NCBI GenBank assembly: GCA_963765725.1
Contig: CAVXXI010000001.1
Span: 310,001 to 374,000 of the forward strand
DNA: 64,000 bases
Direction of reading: 5' to 3'
Source of the DNA: DASQEH01 sp963765725
Lineage (GTDB): Bacteria; Actinomycetota; Actinomycetes; Propionibacteriales; Nocardioidaceae
Positions 1-10,147 of this stretch are shown one piece after another. Every line of letters starts with the position of its first letter. Within the stretch, counting starts at the first letter, position 1. Made by a program: the position numbers and the translations under genes. The notes under the pieces were generated by a model. The model did no database searches, was not told the DNA's origin, and worked only from the letters and a program-made list of their open reading frames with translations.

Positions 1-50
1 GTCAGCTCCGCGTCGGTCAGCGTGGGGAGGGGTGTGGTCTCAACGGACAT
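1..50 (-). CDS. ABC transporter permease, N-terminal fragment (sulfonate/taurine-type importer)
   Basis: On the complement an ATG at 48-50 opens a frame reading MSVETTPLPTLTDAEL that runs off the window edge. It overlaps the stop of the preceding ATPase gene by 11 bases, the spacing expected inside an operon. No membrane segment is visible yet. The assignment as the inner-membrane permease rests on context: substrate-binding lipoprotein, ATPase, then this gene is the usual SsuA-SsuB-SsuC/TauABC order. It is incomplete because of the window, not because the gene is broken. Confidence 0.6.
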   Translation of the reverse strand, partial: MSVETTPLPTLTDAEL

Positions 51-831
51 GCTGGGCCACCTCGGCTTTCAGTTGGCTGGTGAGCTCGCCGGACAGTTGG
101 GCGACTCCCGGGTCCTCGAAGTGGCGGGGGCGGTCGAAGTCGATGGTGAACTCCTGCTTCACCCGGCCCGGCGAGCTGAAGAAGAGCACTGTGCGATCGG
201 CGAGCCGGACCGCCTCGCGGACGTTGTGGGTGACGAAGACGATGGTCAGGCCGAACTCGGCCTGCAGGCGCTCGATCTCGTCGTGCATGGCATCGCGGGT
301 CATGGCGTCGAGCGCCGCGAACGGCTCGTCCATGAGCAGGATGTCGGCCTCCTGAGCCAGCACGCGGGCGAGCTGAGTACGCTGCCGCATCCCGCCGGAG
401 AGCTCATGGGGCCGCTTGTTCTGGCGCCCGCCCAGGTGGACGAGCTCGAACAACTCGTTGATCCGCTCGACCCGCCGGGCCTTGGGCACCCCGCGCATCT
501 TGAGCGCGAGATCGACGTTCTGGCCCGCGGTGAGCCACGGGAACAGGGTCGCCTCCTGGAACATGAAGGAGACCTTGCGACCGCCGGTGTCGATCGCGCC
601 CGAGGTGGGCTTGTCCAGGCCGGCGATGAGGTTGAGCAGTGTGCTCTTGCCGCAGCCGCTGGCTCCGACGATGCAGAGGAACTCCCTTTCTGCGACGTCG
701 AGGTCGACTGCCTCGAGGGCGACGGTGCGCTCTTTGCCGCGCCCGAACGCCTTGCTGACTCCCTGGATGCGGATGGCCGTCCCGGAGCCGACGGCTCCGG
801 GAGCGGCACCCGCGTGCGATGTCGTTGTCAC
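40..831 (-). CDS. ABC transporter ATP-binding protein (SsuB/TauB-like)
   Basis: This 263-residue protein is the ATPase that powers a nitrate/sulfonate/taurine-type importer at the cytoplasmic face of the membrane. All ABC motifs are present: Walker A GASGCGKST at about residues 56-64, a Q-loop in VSFMFQEATLFPW, signature LSGGM at 144-148, Walker B ILLMDEP at 164-170 and the switch histidine in FVTHN at 202. The sequence FPWL after the Q-loop is typical of the SsuB/TauB/NrtD group. The GTG start shares one base with the TAG stop of the binding-protein gene upstream (TAGTG), so the two are probably translationally coupled. The permease gene overlaps its 3' end. The substrate cannot be fixed from sequence. 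Confidence 0.9.
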   Translation of the reverse strand: MTTTSHAGAAPGAVGSGTAIRIQGVSKAFGRGKERTVALEAVDLDVAEREFLCIVGASGCGKSTLLNLIAGLDKPTSGAIDTGGRKVSFMFQEATLFPWLTAGQNVDLALKMRGVPKARRVERINELFELVHLGGRQNKRPHELSGGMRQRTQLARVLAQEADILLMDEPFAALDAMTRDAMHDEIERLQAEFGLTIVFVTHNVREAVRLADRTVLFFSSPGRVKQEFTIDFDRPRHFEDPGVAQLSGELTSQLKAEVAQHVR

Positions 832-1946
832 TATGACGACGGTCCTGACACTGTCGGCTCACCGGCGGCGGCGAGCAGCTTGTTGAGCGGGTCCAGATCG
901 AAGATGTTGGACAGGCCCGGGATGGTCTGGATCAGTCCGGTGTCCACCGCGTGCTTGGCGCTCTCGAGAAGCGTGTCGGCGAGCGGATCGTTGGTGAACG
1001 TCAGCTCCTTCCACGCGGCGTCGAGCACCTTCGGGGGAATGGCGTCCCCACCGGTGATCTTCTGGATCTGCGTAGCGGTGATCTGCTTGGCCTGGTCAGG
1101 GTTCTTGTTGACGAAGTCGTTGGCCTGGATCTGGCCCTTGAGCAGGTCGTTCACGAGGTTGGCGTGAGCCTTGAGGAAGTCGTTGTTGACCAGGAGCTGC
1201 GTGGTCACGAACTTGCCCTTCGGCCACAGGCTCGCCTCGTCGACCAGCTTGTGACCCCCATCGGCGACGAGGATCGAGGCGTACGGCTCGGGCACCCAGC
1301 CACCGTCGACCTGGCCCTGCTTGAACTGGGTCACCGTGTCGCTGTTGTCCTGGGGCAGGACCGTCAGGTCGCCCTGGCCGTCGGCGCTCACATTGAGCCC
1401 CTGCTGCTTGAGCCAGTACTTGAAGGCGACGTCTTGGGTGTTGCCCTGCCCGGGGGTCGCGATGGTCTTGCCCTTGAGGTCCTGTGGGCTCTTGATGGCG
1501 GACGACACCACGAGCGATGCGCCGCCCGAGGTTGCGCCGCTGATGACGCTTACGTTCTTCGACGTCCCGTACGCCGTGATGGCGGGGCTGGGGCCGATGT
1601 AGGTGGCGTCGAGGTCGCCGGCGAGCAAGGCGTCGATCGTGTCGCTGCCGCTGTTGAACTCCGTGGCCTTCAAGGTGGCCCCGTCCTTGGCGAGGGCGTT
1701 CTTGAAGAACCCCTTGTCAAGGCCCACGATGGCGCTCGCGTGGGTGAGGTTGGGAAAATAGCCGAGGTTGACCTCGACGCCACTCCCACCGCTTCCGGTG
1801 GAGCTGCCGCCGCTTCCGCCACTCCCACCGCTGCTGTTGCTGCTGCCGTTGTCCGAGCTACACGCTGCGAGGGAGGTCGCGAGAACCCCCACCGCGACGA
1901 GCGCCCCGAGCCGACGGAAGCGCGTTCCGGTCCTAAAAACCGACAC
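831..1946 (-). CDS. ABC transporter substrate-binding lipoprotein (SsuA/TauA-like)
   Basis: This 371-residue secreted lipoprotein captures substrate for the importer. It begins with a basic n-region (RTGTRFRR), a hydrophobic core and the lipobox LAAC with the lipidated cysteine at residue 29. A low-complexity Gly/Ser tether of about 25 residues follows. The mature domain starts with VNLGYFPNLTHA and contains GLDKGFFKNAL and the DATYIGPSPAI segment typical of the NrtA/SsuA/TauA (NMT1-like) family. The GTG start at 1944-1946 is supported by a perfect AGGAGG five bases upstream. It is the first gene of the operon, preceded by an AT-richer region with an inverted repeat. Sulfonates, taurine, nitrate or thiamine precursor are all possible substrates; sulfur compounds are the commonest assignment. 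Confidence 0.85.
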   Translation of the reverse strand: MSVFRTGTRFRRLGALVAVGVLATSLAACSSDNGSSNSSGGSGGSGGSSTGSGGSGVEVNLGYFPNLTHASAIVGLDKGFFKNALAKDGATLKATEFNSGSDTIDALLAGDLDATYIGPSPAITAYGTSKNVSVISGATSGGASLVVSSAIKSPQDLKGKTIATPGQGNTQDVAFKYWLKQQGLNVSADGQGDLTVLPQDNSDTVTQFKQGQVDGGWVPEPYASILVADGGHKLVDEASLWPKGKFVTTQLLVNNDFLKAHANLVNDLLKGQIQANDFVNKNPDQAKQITATQIQKITGGDAIPPKVLDAAWKELTFTNDPLADTLLESAKHAVDTGLIQTIPGLSNIFDLDPLNKLLAAAGEPTVSGPSS

Positions 1947-1964
1947 GTGTTCCTCCTAGGTAAA

Positions 1965-1993
1965 TGTATGTGAACTAAACTACCTGACATACA
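1965..1993. promoter_or_regulatory. Perfect 7-bp inverted repeat upstream of the ABC importer (candidate operator)
   Basis: TGTATGT at 1965-1971 and ACATACA at 1987-1993 are perfect reverse complements separated by 15 bases, in an AT-rich patch unusual for this genome. The element lies 19 bases upstream of the importer's first start codon, where a dimeric repressor would block transcription. No regulator family is assigned. The rest of 1947-2222 shows no gene. Confidence 0.4.
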
Positions 1994-2222
1994 GTACACA
2001 TGCTTGCCGGCTCTTCTTGACCATTTCGCGATTTCTTCGTCTGTGAGCCGGCACACAGCCGTTCGCAGGTTGTTTTCGTGACTGAACGTGAAGAAGGCCA
2101 GGCAGTGTGTCACCTTCATAGTGTTTTAGTCCGGTTTGGTGGCAGACGAGACGCTACGATGCGCATAGGCCGGAGGGCCTAAGCGGACCGCCACGCAAGC
2201 GTTTAACCGCTACCGTTGGTAG

Positions 2223-4815
2223 GTGCGCGCAATTCGACGGTTCACCGTCCGTCCAGTCCTGCCTCCCTCCCTTCGGCCACTGGAAGATCTGGTCACCAAC
2301 CTCCGCTGGTCGTGGCATCCGGAGACCCAGGACCTGTTCCAGTCGGTGAGCCCGGAGGCCTGGGCCATGTCGCACCATGACCCCGTCCGCTTCCTCGGCA
2401 ACATCCCCGCCGACCGGCTCCGCGCCCTCGGCAACGACAAGCGCTTCATCAAGCGGCTGGAGTTGGCTCGCGCGGATCTGGAGGAGTACCTGACCGGCAA
2501 CCGCTGGTACCAGACGCTCGGCGACGACGCGCCGCGCAGCATCGCGTACTTCTCACCGGAGTTCGGCATCACGGCCGTGCTGCCGCAGTACTCCGGCGGT
2601 CTCGGCATCCTTGCGGGAGACCATCTGAAGTCGGCCAGCGACCTCGGCGTGCCGATCATGGGTGTGGGGCTGCTGTACCGGCACGGCTACTTCCGCCAGT
2701 CCCTGTCCCGTGAGGGCTGGCAGCAGGAGCGCTACCCCGTCATCGACCCCGACGAGCTCCCGATCACCTTGCTGCGCGAGCTCGACGGGTCGCCGCGTGC
2801 GGGTGAGCCTCGCCGTGTCGGGTGGGCAGCAGCTCGCGGCTCACGTCTGGGTGGCGCAGGTGGGACGCGTCCCCCTGCTGCTGATGGACTCCGACATCGA
2901 GGAGAACCCCCAGCCGCTGCGCGAGGTCACCGACCGGCTTTACGGCGGAGGCTCAGACCACCGGCTGCTGCAGGAGCTGCTGCTCGGCATCGGCGGGGTC
3001 CGCGCCATCCGCAGGTACTGCGACATCACCGGCGCCCCCGCACCCGAGGTCTTCCACACCAACGAGGGCCACGCCGGTTTCCTCGGCATCGAGCGCATCC
3101 GCGAGTTCATCACCGAGGAGGGGCTCGACTTCGACTCGGCGCTGGAGAAGGCGCGGGCCGGCACCGTCTTCACGACCCATACCCCCGTACCGGCCGGCAT
3201 CGACCGGTTCCCGCGCGAGCTGATCGAGATGCAGTTCGGCGGCGAGAACACGACCGCGGGCCTTCCCGTGGGCAAGATCTTGGCGCTGGGCGCCGAGGAC
3301 TACGAGGGCGGCGACCGCACGGTCTTCAACATGGCCGTGATGGGCTTCCACCTCGCCGGCCGCGCGAACGGCGTGAGCAAGCTCCACGGGCAGGTCTCGC
3401 GCGAGATGTTCTCCGGCCTCTGGCCGGGCTTCGACGGCCACGACATCCCGATCACGTCGATCACCAACGGCGTGCACGCGCCGACCTGGGTGGCCCGCGA
3501 GGTCTTCGAGCTGGCCGAGCGCGAGGGTGTCCTCGAGTCGCTCGAGCGCTCCCGCGACTGGAGCGCGACCGAGAAGATCCCGTCGCGCTCCCTGTGGGAG
3601 ACCAAACGCGAGCTGCGCCGACACCTGGTGGAAGACGTGCGCACGCGGGTGCGGCAGTCGTGGGTGGCCCGGGGCGCCACCTCCGCGGAGCTGCACTGGG
3701 TCGACTCGGTGCTCAACCCCGACATCTTGACGATCGGCTTCGCCCGCAGGGTCCCGTCGTACAAGCGGCTGACGCTGATGTTGCGGGACCCCGAGCGGCT
3801 GACGCGCCTGCTCCTCCACCCGCAGCGGCCCATCCAGATCGTGATCGCGGGAAAGTCGCACCCGGCCGACGAGGGCGGCAAGAAGCTGATCCAGGAGATC
3901 GTGCGGTTCTCAGACGACGCCGCCGTACGTCACCGCATCGTCTTCCTGCCCAACTACGACATCGCCATGGCGCAGCCGCTGTACCCGGGCTGCGACGTCT
4001 GGCTCAACAACCCCCTCCGCCCGTACGAGGCGTGCGGGACGTCGGGCATGAAGGCGGCCCTGAACGGGGGCCTCAACCTCTCGATCCTCGACGGCTGGTG
4101 GGACGAGTGGTTCGACGGTGACAACGGCTGGGCGATCCCGTCGGCCGACGGCGTCGACGACCCCGAGCGACGCGACGACATCGAGGCCGCCGCCCTGTAC
4201 GACCTGCTCGAGGACGAGGTCGCGCCCCGCTTCTACGACGTCGACGGCGAGAAGCTCCCCAGCCGCTGGATCGAGATGGTCCGCCACACGCTGACCTCGC
4301 TTGGGCCGAAGGTGCTGGCCTCGCGGATGGTCGCCGACTACGTGCGCCAGCTGTACGCACCCGCCGCCGAGGGAGCCCGCCGGGTCGCCTCCGACAACCA
4401 GTCGGTGGTCGACCTCGCCTACTGGAAGGCCAAGGTGCGCACCGCCTGGCCGCACGTGCGCATCGAGCACGTGGAGTCCAGCGGCGTCACCGACGCACCG
4501 GCCCTTGGGTCGCGCATCACTGTGCGGGTGTTCGCCTCGTTGGGCGACCTGACGCCCGACGACGTCGACGTACAGGTCGTGCACGGGCGTGTCGCCGGTG
4601 ACGACCAGCTGCGCGACCCGCGGGTGGCGAGCCTGCGGCACGCGGAGTCGTACGAGGCCGGCAGGCACCGGTTCGAAGCCGAGATCCCGCTGGACCACAC
4701 CGGCCCGTTCGGGTACACCGTCCGGATCCTGCCGAAGAACGACCTGTTGGTGAACCCCGCCGAGGTCGGGCTGATCGCCTGGCCCCCGAACGTCAACGAC
4801 GTCGACACCGCCTGA
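2223..4815 (+). CDS. glgP: Alpha-glucan (glycogen/maltodextrin) phosphorylase, frameshifted
   Basis: It cleaves alpha-1,4-glucan with phosphate to give glucose-1-phosphate, using pyridoxal phosphate. The N-terminal part (MRAIRRFTVRPVLPPSLRPLEDLVTNLRWSW) is the DUF3417 domain of the actinobacterial GlgP type. The phosphorylase core follows, with GGLGILAGDHLKSASDLG, NEGHAGF, FTTHTPVPAG and the cofactor site GTSGMKAALNGG, whose lysine should bind PLP. The reading frame breaks between 2785 and 2803. Removing one C turns the join into DGSPVRVSL and restores an 863-residue protein, normal for the family. The GTG start at 2223 is the first in frame and has only a weak ribosome site. It converges with glgX 12 bases downstream, a glycogen-degradation pair. 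Confidence 0.88.
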
Positions 4816-4827
4816 CCCCGCGACACG

Positions 4828-7016
4828 TCACCAACGGCCCGGGTCTGCCGGCGTGTCGGACGCCGATTGACGGGTCGGCGCGTGCGGGAGGGCCTCGAAC
4901 AGGGCCAGCGTGTGGTCGAGGAGCCGTACGGTCGAGCCCGGTGCCCACGGTCGCGGCGCCGGCTCCGCGGAGTCCGTGCGCACGACCTCGATGTAGCGGT
5001 CCGCCCACTCTGCTGGGAGGCGGACGTCGACAGGCTGGTCGCCCGCGTGCAGCCAGATGAGGTACGAGGTGTCTCGGCGGCGTACGCCCTGGCGGTCCAC
5101 GGCGCGCAGTTGGTCGCCGGCGAGGAAGATCCCCAGGGTCGCCGTCGCCGTGTCCTGCCAGTCCGCGTCGGTCATCTCGACACCCGCCGGCGTGAGCCAG
5201 GTGATGTCCTTACCGTCACCGGCCGGTGAGGGATGCTGCGGCCGGCCCTCGAAGAAGTACCGCCGGCGCAGCACCGGATGCGCGGCGCGCAGCGCGAGCA
5301 GCTTACGGGTGAGGCCGTACAGGTGTGCCCAGTCCGGCTCGTCGTTCCACGAGACCCACGACACCTCGTTGTCCTGGCAGAAGGCGTTGTTGTTGCCCTG
5401 CTGCGTGCGTCCCCGCTCGTCCCCCGCGGTCAGCATGGGAACGCCCGTCGACAGCAGCAGCGTCGCCAGCAGGTTGGCGGCCTGGCGGCTGCGGAGCGCG
5501 CGGACGGAGGGGTCGCCGGTCACCCCTTCCGTGCCGCAGTTCCAGGATCTGTCGTCGGACGTGCCGTCGCGGTTGTCCTCGCCGTTGGGGAGGTTGTGCT
5601 TCTCGTCGTAGCTCACCAGGTCGCGGAGGGTGAAGCCGTCGTGCGCCGTGACGTAGTTGATCGACGAGAACGGCGAGCGCCCGTCGTCGGCGTACAGGTC
5701 GCTCGAGCCCGAGAAGCGCGACGCGAGCTCCCGGACCCCACCCGAGCGTCCACGCCAGAAGTCGCGCACCCCGTCGCGGTACTTGTCGTTCCACTCGCAC
5801 CATGGCGACGGGAACCGCCCGACGAGGTACCCGGAATCGGTGGCGTCCCAGGGCTCGGCGATCAGCTTGACCTCGCGCAGCACCGGGTCCTGGTGTACCG
5901 CGGTCAGGAACGGCGCCCGCAGGTTCACGAAGCCGCGGGCTCCCCGCGCCAGGGCCGGGGCCAGGTCGAACCGGAACCCGTCGACGTGCATCTCGCGGAC
6001 CCAGTAACGCAGCGAGTCCATCACCAGCTGCAGCACCTGCGGCTCGGCGGCGTCCACGGTGTTCCCGCATCCGGTCACGTCGACGTACTCCTCCCCGCTC
6101 GGGTCGTGGCGGTAGTACGCCGCCTCGTCGTAGCCCCGGAAGCACAGCGTCGGCCCGTACCGGCCGCCCTCCGCGGTGTGGTTGTAGACGACGTCGAGGA
6201 TCACCTCGATACCGGCGGCGTGCAGGTCCTTCACCATCTGCTTGAACTCGCTGACCTGCTCGCCACGGCTGCCGGTGCTCGAGTACGCCGCATGCGGGGC
6301 GAAGAAGCCGATGCTGTTGTACCCCCAGTAGTTGGTCCGGCCGTGTGCGGTCAGAGCGGGCTCCGACACGAAGTGGTGTACGGGCAGCAGCTCGAGGCTG
6401 GTGACTCCCAGGTCACGCAAGTAGCCGGTCACCGCGGGATGGCCCAGCGCCGCGAAGGTGCCGCGTTGCCCCTGTGGCACGTCGGGATGCAGCCGCGTCA
6501 GGCCCCGCACGTGCGCCTCGTAGATGACCGTACGGCCCCAGGGCACGTCGGGGCGCCGGTCGTCCCCCCAGTCGAACCCGTCGGCGCCGACGACGACGCT
6601 GCGAGGCACGTACGGCGAGGAGTTCCCGGGGTTTCGCTCCGGGAGGGCACCGCGTACGGCCAGCGTCGGGTGCGGGCTCAGCTCGCCGTCGACGGCGCGG
6701 GCGTACGGGTCCAGCAGCAGCTTGTCGGGGTCGAAGACCTGGCCGGCTCCGGGGTGCCAGGGGCCTCGACCCGGAACCCGTACCGGGACCCGGGACCGGC
6801 CCCGGGGACGTAGCCGTGCCAGACACCGAGGGTGCGCTCGCCAGGCCGAGCCGTCGCTCGCTGCCGTCGTCGTCGAAGAGACAGAGCGTCACGGCCGTCG
6901 CTGCTGGTGCCCAGACCGCGAAGTTCGTGCCGCGAGCCGTCGTTCGTCGCGCCCAGGTCCTGATGGCGGCCGGGCCACAGATCGGCCGGGGTCGCGGTCG
7001 TCGTCATGGCAGCCAT
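4828..7016 (-). CDS. glgX: Glycogen debranching enzyme GlgX, three frameshifts near the N-terminus
   Basis: GlgX hydrolyses alpha-1,6 branches left after phosphorylase action. The intact part (4828-6760) shows the GH13 regions ILDVVYNHTAEGG, GFRFDLAPALAR (nucleophile Asp), KLIAEPWD (acid/base Glu) and NYVTAHDGFTLRDLV. The first 270 bases are spread over three frames: LWPGRHQDLGATNDGS, then FAVWAPAATAVTLCLFDDDG, then GVWHGYVPGAGPGSRYGFRVEAP, then QVFDPDKLLLDPYARAVDGE. Indels near 6925, 6838 and 6750 would join these into a normal N-terminal CBM48 domain and a protein of about 729 residues. The start is ATG at 7014-7016, with another ATG three codons on. The errors look like consensus mistakes. 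It is convergent with glgP. Confidence 0.85.
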
Positions 7017-7059
7017 CCTGCCGGTCGGCGTGGGCCGACGGGCGACCCGGCCGGTCCGA

Positions 7060-7065
7060 TACCCT
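7060..7065 (+). promoter_or_regulatory. -10 hexamer TACCCT, probable leaderless promoter of the enoyl-CoA hydratase gene
   Basis: TACCCT ends seven bases before the ATG at 7073, and no Shine-Dalgarno sequence is visible. This spacing puts the transcription start at or next to the start codon. Confidence 0.4.
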
Positions 7066-7072
7066 CGCCGTC

Positions 7073-7853
7073 ATGGCGGAGTACGTGCGGCTCGAGGTCG
7101 CGTCGGGGGTCGCCACGCTGAGGCTGGACAGGCCCCCGATGAACGCCCTCGACGCGGCGATGCAGGACGCGATCCGAGACGCCGCCGACGAGGCGGCCGA
7201 CCGCGACGACGTACGCGCCGTCGTGTCTGTACGGCGGCGCCAAGGTGTTCGCCGCCGGGGCCGACATCAAGGAGATGGCCACCCTGTCGTACGCCGCCAT
7301 GGTGAAGCGCTCGGGGAAGCTGCAGGCCGCGTTCAACGCGGTCGCGCGGATCCCGAAGCCGGTGGTGGCTGCGGTGACCGGCTACGCGCTCGGCGGCGGC
7401 TGCGAGCTGGCGCTGTGCGCCGACGTGCGGTTCGCCGCCGACGACGCGCGGCTCGGGCAGCCGGAGATCCTGCTCGGCGTCATCCCGGGGGCGGGTGGCA
7501 CGCAGCGGCTGTCGCGCCTGGTCGGCCCGTCGCGCGCCAAGGACCTCATCTTCACCGGCCGGTTCGTCGTGGCGGAGGAGGCGCTCGCCATGGGCCTCGT
7601 CGACACCGTCGTCGCGCCGGAGGCGTGTACGACGCGGCGCTCGAGTGGGCCGCGCGGTTTCGCCGAAGGTCCCGCGCTGGCGCTGCGCGCCGCGAAGGAG
7701 GCGGTCGACCGCGGCCTCGAGGTCGACCTCGAGACGGGCCTGCAGATCGAGCGTCAGCAGTTCGCCGCCCTCTTCACGACCGAGGACCGCACCACCGGGA
7801 TGGCGTCGTTCCTGGAGAACGGTCCCGGCAAGGCGGTCTTCGAGGGTCGCTGA
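7073..7853 (+). CDS. Enoyl-CoA hydratase/isomerase family protein, frameshifted
   Basis: This crotonase-fold protein probably hydrates enoyl-CoA in beta-oxidation. It starts MAEYVRLEVASGVATLRLDRPPMNAL. After one extra T near 7228 is removed it continues LYGGAKVFAAGADIKEM, where the AGADIKEM motif forms the oxyanion hole and CoA site. GYALGGGCELALCADVRFA and GQPEILLGVIPGAGGTQRL carry the usual catalytic region. A second, compensating pair of indels (one base missing near 7625, one extra near 7663) scrambles 12 residues; in the neighbouring frame that stretch reads VYDAALEWAARF, as expected. The corrected length is about 259 residues. It precedes etfBA, which accept electrons from acyl-CoA dehydrogenases, so a fatty-acid or branched-chain acyl-CoA role fits. 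Confidence 0.85.
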
Positions 7854-7930
7854 GGCAGCAGCAGGCAGCGCAGGTACCCTCGGCAGGGTCGCTGCCGGGC
7901 GACGGACGGCACAGGAGGGGTCACCGGGCC

Positions 7931-8714
7931 ATGAGGATCGCGGTATGCGTCAAGTACGTTCCCGACGCGAGCGGGCACCGTACGTTCGGGCCCGACGACA
8001 CCGTCGACCGCGTCGGGGTCGACGGGATGCTGTCGGAGCTCGACGAGTACGCGGTCGAGGAGGCGCTGCAGGATCCGCGACGACCTCGGCGGCGAGGTGG
8101 TGATCTGTGACGACGGGTCCGGAGCAGGCGCGCGCCGCCATTTTGAAGTCGCTCCAGATGGGTGCCGACGCGGGAGTGCACGTGCTCGACGACGCGATCC
8201 ACGGGTCGGACGCCGTCGGAACGTCGTACGTGCTCGGCCAGCGGCGCTCGAGCGCCAAGGTGCCGACCTCGTCATCTGCGGGATGGCGTCGACCGACGGG
8301 TCCATGGGCGTGGTACCGGCCATGCTCGCCGAGCGGCTCCGCCTGCCGCAGGTCACGCTCGCCTCCGAGGTGACCGTGGACGGCTCGACGGTACGGATTC
8401 GGCGCGACGGTGACGTCGCCACGGAGGTCGTCGAGGCGAGCCTGCCGCTGCTGCTCAGCGTCACCGACCAGTGCAACGAGCCGCGCTACCCGTCCTTCAA
8501 GGCCATCATGGCGGCGAAGAAGAAGCCGGTGGAGGTCCTGACCCTCGCCGACCTGGGCATCACCGCGGACGAGGTCGGGCTCGGCTCGGCCTGGACCCGG
8601 GTCGTCTCCCACGAGGAGCGTCCCCCGCGCAGCGCCGGCACGATCGTGACCGACGACGACGGAGGCGGGGCGCGTTCGCTCGTCGACTTCCTCTCCGGCC
8701 AGAAGTTCATCTGA
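7931..8714 (+). CDS. etfB: Electron transfer flavoprotein beta subunit, three frameshifts
   Basis: EtfB forms the AMP-binding half of the ETF heterodimer, which carries electrons from acyl-CoA dehydrogenases to the quinone pool. The start MRIAVCVKYVPD follows a good ribosome site (AGGAGGGG about ten bases upstream). The frame then breaks three times: an inserted A near 8070, one extra base near 8106 and two extra bases near 8243. The pieces read in order SELDEYAVEEAL, IRDDLGGEVV, TTGPEQARAAILKSLQMGAD, and ALERQGADLVICGMASTDGS followed by an intact C-terminal half ending SLVDFLSGQKFI. Correcting them gives about 259 residues, normal for EtfB. etfA starts 17 bases downstream. Confidence 0.86.
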
Positions 8715-8730
8715 GAGAGGCGACCGACGC

Positions 8731-9688
8731 ATGAGCGAGGTGCTGGTGCTCGTCGACCACGTCGAGGGCGCCGTCCGCAGGACGACGGCGGAGCTGTTGA
8801 CGCTGGCGCGGCGCCTCGGGGAGCCGTCCGCCGTGTTCGTCGGGTCCGGGGCGGACGCGGCCCAGGGCTCGCTGCGTTCGTACGGCGCGGAGAAGGTCTA
8901 CATCCTCGATGCGCCGGAGCTCAGCGACTACCTCGTGGTCCCCAAGGTGGAGGCGCTCGCGGCGCTGATGGACGCGCTCTTCGCCTGCCGCGGTGCTGCT
9001 CGTGTCGGGCGGCGAGGGCAAGGAGATCGCCGGCCGGCTCGCCATCAGGACCGGCTCCGGGCTGATCACCGATGCCGTGGACGTTCGGGCCGGTGACGCC
9101 GGGCCCGTCACGACGCAGTCGGTCTTCGCCGGGAACGTCACGGTGACGGCCGAGGTGACGCACGGCGTGCCGGTGATCACGGTCAAGCCCAACTCGGTGA
9201 CACCGGAGCCCATGGACGGCGCCGCGGTGGTGGAGCCGGTGACCGTCGCCGTGAGCGACCTGGCGAAGACCGCGAGGATCGTCGAGCGCCGTCCGCGGGA
9301 GTCGACCGGCAGGCCGGAGCTGACCGAGGCGGCCATCGTGGTGGCCGGCGGGCGCGGAACCGGCGGGGACTTCGGCCCGGTCGAGGCGTTCGCCGATGCG
9401 CTGGGTGCGGCCGTCGGGGCGTCGCGTGCCGCCGTCGACTCGGGCTGGTACCCGCACGCCTACCAGGTCGGCCAGACGGGAAAGACGGTGTCGCCGCAGC
9501 TGTACGTCGCCACGGGCATCTCCGGTGCCATCCAGCATCGGGCGGGCATGCAGACGTCGAAGACGATCGTCGCGGTCAACAAGGACCCCGAGGCACCGAT
9601 CTTCGACCTGGTGGACTTCGGCGTGGTCGGCAACCTGCACAGCGTGCTGGCGGAGGCGACGCAGCAGGTCAACGCCCGCAAAGGCTGA
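8731..9688 (+). CDS. etfA: Electron transfer flavoprotein alpha subunit, one frameshift
   Basis: EtfA carries the FAD of the electron-transfer flavoprotein. The N-terminal domain starts MSEVLVLVDHVEGAVRRTTAELL. One extra base near 8982 breaks the frame; without it the join reads SPAAVLLVSGGEGKEIAGRLAIRTGSG. The C-terminal FAD domain is intact, with SVFAGN, VAGGRGTGG, the VDSGWYPHAYQVGQTGKTVSPQLY loop region, ATGISGAIQH and AVNKDPEAPIFDLVDFGVVGN. The corrected length is about 318 residues. The ATG has a GAGAGAGG ribosome site, 17 bases after etfB. Confidence 0.9.
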
Positions 9689-9781
9689 GGACGGCGCCGG
9701 CTCGGGGGCTGACGACGGCGCGCCGAGCAGGGCGGTGGGCACCCTCGTCGACGCCGGGTCAACGCCGAGGACGGCACCAGC

Positions 9782-10147
9782 TCAGCCGGGGAGCGTGCGG
9801 GCGACCCCCGCGCTCGCCGTCGCCCGGTGCCGCGGCGGCGGCGAGGAGCGCCCCAAGAGCTCCGAAGCCCCAGCGGTGACAGCGGCCACCGTCAGCACCG
9901 AGGGCCAGGCACCGAGCTTCTTCGCCAAGGGGTGCGAGCCTCCCATGGCGGTGAGGTACAGCGCCGACAGGCCGGCGGCCGCGACGCTGCCGGAGCGACA
10001 GGCCCATTCGCGCGCGCACCACGCCCCGGCGACCGCGAAGACCGCACCGCCGGCGTTGCGGTGTCCGGTGTAGCGGGCGACTGCGAACCCGCCGACCAGG
10101 CCTGCGGCGGAGACGGTCGACGGGGTGATCACGTACTGGTAACGCAT
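9782..10147 (-). CDS. Small hypothetical membrane protein
   Basis: This 121-residue protein begins MRYQYVITPSTVSAAGLVGGFAVARYTGH. It has about three or four hydrophobic Ala/Gly/Val-rich stretches (residues about 12-28, 32-46, 54-70 and 82-95) and a charged, Pro/Arg-rich tail, so it is probably an inner-membrane protein. Its ATG lies inside the last codons of the ABC-F gene (19-base overlap on the same strand), implying co-translation. I do not recognise a named family and assign no function. The 9689-9781 gap upstream on the map holds an imperfect direct repeat of about 17 bases and nothing else. Confidence 0.6.
   Translation of the reverse strand: MRYQYVITPSTVSAAGLVGGFAVARYTGHRNAGGAVFAVAGAWCAREWACRSGSVAAAGLSALYLTAMGGSHPLAKKLGAWPSVLTVAAVTAGASELLGRSSPPPRHRATASAGVARTLPG

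Noticed and set aside
2166..2181. Small palindrome TAGGCC-GGAG-GGCCTA upstream of glgP
   Set aside because: Only six base pairs with a four-base loop and no T-tract or context; expected by chance in GC-rich DNA.
7073..7853. Programmed frameshifting in the enoyl-CoA hydratase and ETF genes
   Set aside because: The breaks lack slippery heptamers, occur several times per gene in different directions, and cluster with similar breaks in unrelated genes, which fits sequencing error better.
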